Shown here: positions 61,134 to 64,000 of the stretch, in pieces
Layout of the letters: every line of letters begins with the position of its first letter
Numbering within the stretch: position 1 is the stretch's first letter
Assembly (NCBI GenBank): GCA_027475525.1
Contig: JAMWFC010000044.1
Coordinates: forward strand, 1,055,340 to 1,119,339
Length of the DNA: 64,000 nt
Direction of reading: 5' to 3'
From: Macrolepiota albuminosa
Taxonomy: Eukaryota > Basidiomycota > Agaricomycetes > Agaricales > Agaricaceae
Notes under the pieces: generated by a model
What the model was told of the DNA's origin: nothing
Seen by the model: only the letters and a program-made list of their open reading frames with translations
Databases searched by the model: none
Program-made: the position numbers and the translations under genes

Positions 61134-62653
61134 AACTTAGCGAGATTACCTCGTTCAATAAATGGATCAATGTACCTATGAATAGGTAACGTTGGTGGGT
61201 TGCATCCCTACAGGCGACTTAAACGCGATTCCAGATGAACATAGAAAAAATTGCGCACCATTTAGCTGTCCAGTCGGGAGGTAGTTGTGCGGCAGGGGAC
61301 GCCATAAGTCGAGATAGTAGACGAGAAAGATTACAGCAATAACAATTCCGAAGAAGCCACGTCGGGAATACAACCACAAACAACGACACGTCGCTAGTCC
61401 ATCACAGCAAAATATCGCGCGCATCGTGCAATTGCAAGCGACGTGTCGATCAAAGCTAACGTGTTTTGTGCACGCAATCGAGAGGTCCACGTGTACCACT
61501 GACGGTAGAGATGCTAATGTACATCGCAATTCAATATGGTGTATCATAAGGCAACAGCCGAAGACCTCTCAGAGCTTCTTACGAAATATGATCTCCCTCA
61601 GTAGATGGGTTTGCCTACCATGTGCATCACATGTATTACCTGCTAGCTTATCTGAAAGACAAGGCGAGTAGTGGAAAAAGTATCGAACATACATACTAAT
61701 AGTGATCATGATCGATGGTCATCCGGCCTTGGCCTGTTCGACCGGATCTAAACTCCGACGCCCGTTAGTTGGTCCAGCCGCCAAAGGCAGAAAAAAGATG
61801 GAGGTGCCTCAACAGCCTCAGAATGGCTTTAATGATGAAACTATAGAATTTCGATAGTAATACAACACCGTGATATGTTTGTTAATTCTAGAAAGCCAAG
61901 TTTTGTAATGACGCCCGCCAACAGTCACTTAAATGTCTCAAGTGGCGACCTGCATTGTTTATGTGTGAAAGAATCGGTTTTGCATCTCCTGATGCCATTG
62001 AGTGCCATCGAAGAGGGTGTGAGACTGGCAAGTCTTGATATATCAATTTAAACACATATATTAACCTACTGTGGCATAGTACAGTATCAAGTGCGTCGGT
62101 CTCGAGATAGGAACTGGGTATACGAGACCCGCACTTCATTGCGGAGCGACAAGGGATGAAAGTGACGGCTGAGCGCTGAGCGCTGAGCCTCGTGATGTCA
62201 TATTACCATATTTAGAAATGTCCCTGATTACGTCCAATAAAAATTCCGACCCTATGTAGGTTTTTTCAATGGGAACCGGTATTCCCTTGTGTGAGGGTGC
62301 ATCTTCGTCCGTGGTTTGACGGAAGAGAAAATCCACCTGGCCTGTCTGATCTGTCGTGTAAAGCTCGACAACGACGAGTTCTTCTGGAACTACTTATGTA
62401 TGGATGTCTTTTTGCGCCACATACTCTTTGCTGCTCATAATAAATCACCTGCATATATATCTACTTCAGTGTCGTCTATACTTATGATAGGCGCAAGACG
62501 ATATACATTACCCGTATTACCCCTTGGGCATCACGTCCACAGCGGAGCCGCGATGCCATGATCTTTGTGCTTTTCATGGAGGAAGCTTATCGCAATAAAT
62601 GGCTTATTAGAGTAAACGAGCAGATATTAAGGAAATCAATCCAAATTGCTCTT
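61134..62653. other. Intergenic stretch
   Basis: Several overlapping 60-120 codon frames, none with family support. It contains a short GCGCTGA-type triplication at 62169-62189. Confidence 0.45.
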
Positions 62654-63575
62654 TTACAGCTGTTTTGTGGGTCCGAACGCATTGGGCAAGCACCAGAAAC
62701 ACATGATAACTAGTAGTTGTCTACTCTGCGTCACAGGATGGTCTTTCTTCCAATGGGACAGGCAGTCCAACCGGTTCATCCAGTGCAATTCCGAGGTATT
62801 ACATTTCAGGCAAAACGTTACATGGAGGCTGCATACGTCAAAGAAACGAGGAGATGGAAATATCAAGCTATATTGTTTAGGCCTCCACATTCTCACTAGA
62901 ACGAAAGTGTCAGGAAACAGATGACCTAGTGGAGCACTTTTGACATACGGGAACTCGCCCGCGATGTTACCAGGGGGATAGTATCTACAGACGAAGAACT
63001 TCACATCCTATTCGCCGTTGATCTGTCAATGGTTACTGAAGGAGGGAAACCAAGAAATGGCGTACCGGGAAACCAGGGATCATATCATCACATGTTTGGG
63101 AAGCGCATCCAACCTGAGTTGTACTTTTCCAAACAACTTGTGTGAATTCAGAACCAACGGGATTCGATGGATCATAAGAAGCTGTATAAGAGTGTAAATG
63201 AGCTGGAGGAAAATGAGTGATTTACGAGTATTCACCAGCTTCGCCCATCCAATTATCCATGATGTCGCTGAAGTTAGAAGTACCTAGGCCAAGGGCAAGA
63301 TTTTCTGTATTGTGTGGTAAATAATGGTCTCTGGGGTATATAGCAGCATTACCACAATGAAGGGATCCTCCAGAGTGCTCAAAAATACATCTGTCAGCCC
63401 ACGTCTGAGCTTCAGAAGCCAATGTGGTGTTCCAGGTCAATTGGGGGGCTCCATATTGTCCGCGGGCTGCATTGTGTATGGAAAGGTAATTGTCAGTGTC
63501 AGCCTGAGGACTAGATATGGCGCTGCCAGCCAAGGCAAGAAGCATGATAGATACAAAAGAAACGAGACGAGACAT
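62654..63575 (-). CDS. Secreted CAP/PR-1 (SCP) domain protein
   Basis: Extracellular cysteine-rich secretory / PR-1-like protein; fungal members bind sterols and lipids. Exons 63575-63236, 63181-63066 and 63007 onward, with 54- and 58-bp introns. Signal peptide MSRLVSFVSIMLLALAGSAIS. CAP motifs in order: IHNAARGQYGAPQLTWN, WADRCIFEHSGGSLHCGN, HNTENLALGLG, FTQVVWKSTTQVGCA and KFFVCRYYPPGNIAGEF (CAP signature 2). The open frame then runs about 100 codons past the usual CAP end to a TAA at 62654. That extension (RMWRPKQYSLIF...) looks unnatural, so an unrecognised intron or earlier stop near 62935 is likely and the 3' limit is uncertain. Confidence 0.85.
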
Positions 63576-64000
63576 GCCGTGAAGAGTAGGATATTGTGGC
63601 AGGATGATTTCTGGGTGGGTTTATAAAATGATCTTGCCCCCCGGATTCTTCTAGTGATTTGAGTCTTTGATTCAGATGTCACGCCACATTTGGTGAACGC
63701 TGTCGTAGTTCCATCCGATCGCCCAAGTGAATGAAATTTAGTAGGCCAAGCAAGAACTATGGATAAAAGGTACGGCGTAAGCTGAGAAATCTAGCTAGAA
63801 TGGGATGGAAATATCAACAAGAGTCACCCAACATACTTCGTAAAATATGGAGAGAGCATGGGACCCACCTGTGGAAACAAGCATGATAGCAAAGCTTCCT
63901 CATCTAGCCTTATACCCCAAACACAGGCCGACTAACCTTGACCATGAACGAATTTGGAAATATAGATTTGCAAATGATGTTTTACCGTACGGATTAAGGA
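63576..64000. other. Upstream flank of the CAP gene
   Basis: A TATA-like TTTATAAA is at 63619-63626, about 45-50 bp upstream of the start codon at 63575. No further gene seen to the window edge. Confidence 0.4.

Noticed and set aside
62169..62189. GCGCTGA triplication as a regulatory repeat
   Set aside because: Too short and isolated to interpret.

Overview
This is nuclear DNA from a filamentous basidiomycete, most likely an Agaricomycete (mushroom-forming fungus). The evidence is genes split by many 48-60 bp GT-AG introns, fungal gene families (Kss1/Fus3-type MAP kinase, EFM5, Sec62, Sec24, RAD52), and heavy loads of DIRS-type, Ty3/gypsy-type, pogo and integrase-type transposons. The species cannot be fixed from the sequence.

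Layout. 0-9 kb is an ordinary host block: the 3' end of an O-methyltransferase, a mitochondrial NADPH-ferredoxin/adrenodoxin reductase (-), an intron-bearing tRNA-Thr, a possible 5S-like relic, an eEF1A lysine methyltransferase of the EFM5 type (-), GAR transformylase (+) and a TEY-type MAP kinase (-). 10.27-24.95 kb is bounded by ~95 bp inverted terminal repeats. Inside are a multi-exon transposon gene with a Cys-rich N-terminus (+), a xylulokinase with one in-frame TGA (+), a gene resembling fungal TET/JBP-like 2OG-Fe(II) dioxygenases that is split by a 1.17-kb insertion (+), and a DDE integrase-type transposase (-). 25.3-28.0 kb returns to host genes (Sec62, a mitochondrial TPR protein). 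28.5-36.6 kb is a nested retrotransposon graveyard: LTRs of two families, a decayed gypsy gag and a ~940-bp poly(A)-tailed non-coding retroposon with tRNA-like A/B boxes. 36.6-42.7 kb is a tyrosine-recombinase (DIRS/Ngaro-like) retroelement on the minus strand. 44-50.4 kb carries a coiled-coil protein, an acyl-CoA oxidase pseudogene, a membrane GNAT acetyltransferase and RAD52. 51.6-54.6 kb is a pogo-like DNA transposon. 54.9-63.6 kb carries a bHLH factor, the COPII coat protein Sec24 and a secreted CAP/PR-1 protein.

Quality warning. Six exact tandem duplications lie between 2.1 and 23.4 kb, and every one has a period of exactly 77 bp. Identical period at unrelated loci points to de Bruijn contigs (k=77) joined without collapsing their shared k-mer. 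At least two of the duplications frameshift otherwise good genes (the ferredoxin reductase and the integrase); removing one copy restores them.

How genes relate: the host genes are unlinked housekeeping functions (secretion: Sec62 and Sec24; purine synthesis; signalling; DNA repair) with no operon-like logic. The coherent functional unit is the 14.7-kb inverted-repeat-bounded region. It may be a large transposon that has swallowed a metabolic gene, or two neighbouring elements flanking it.
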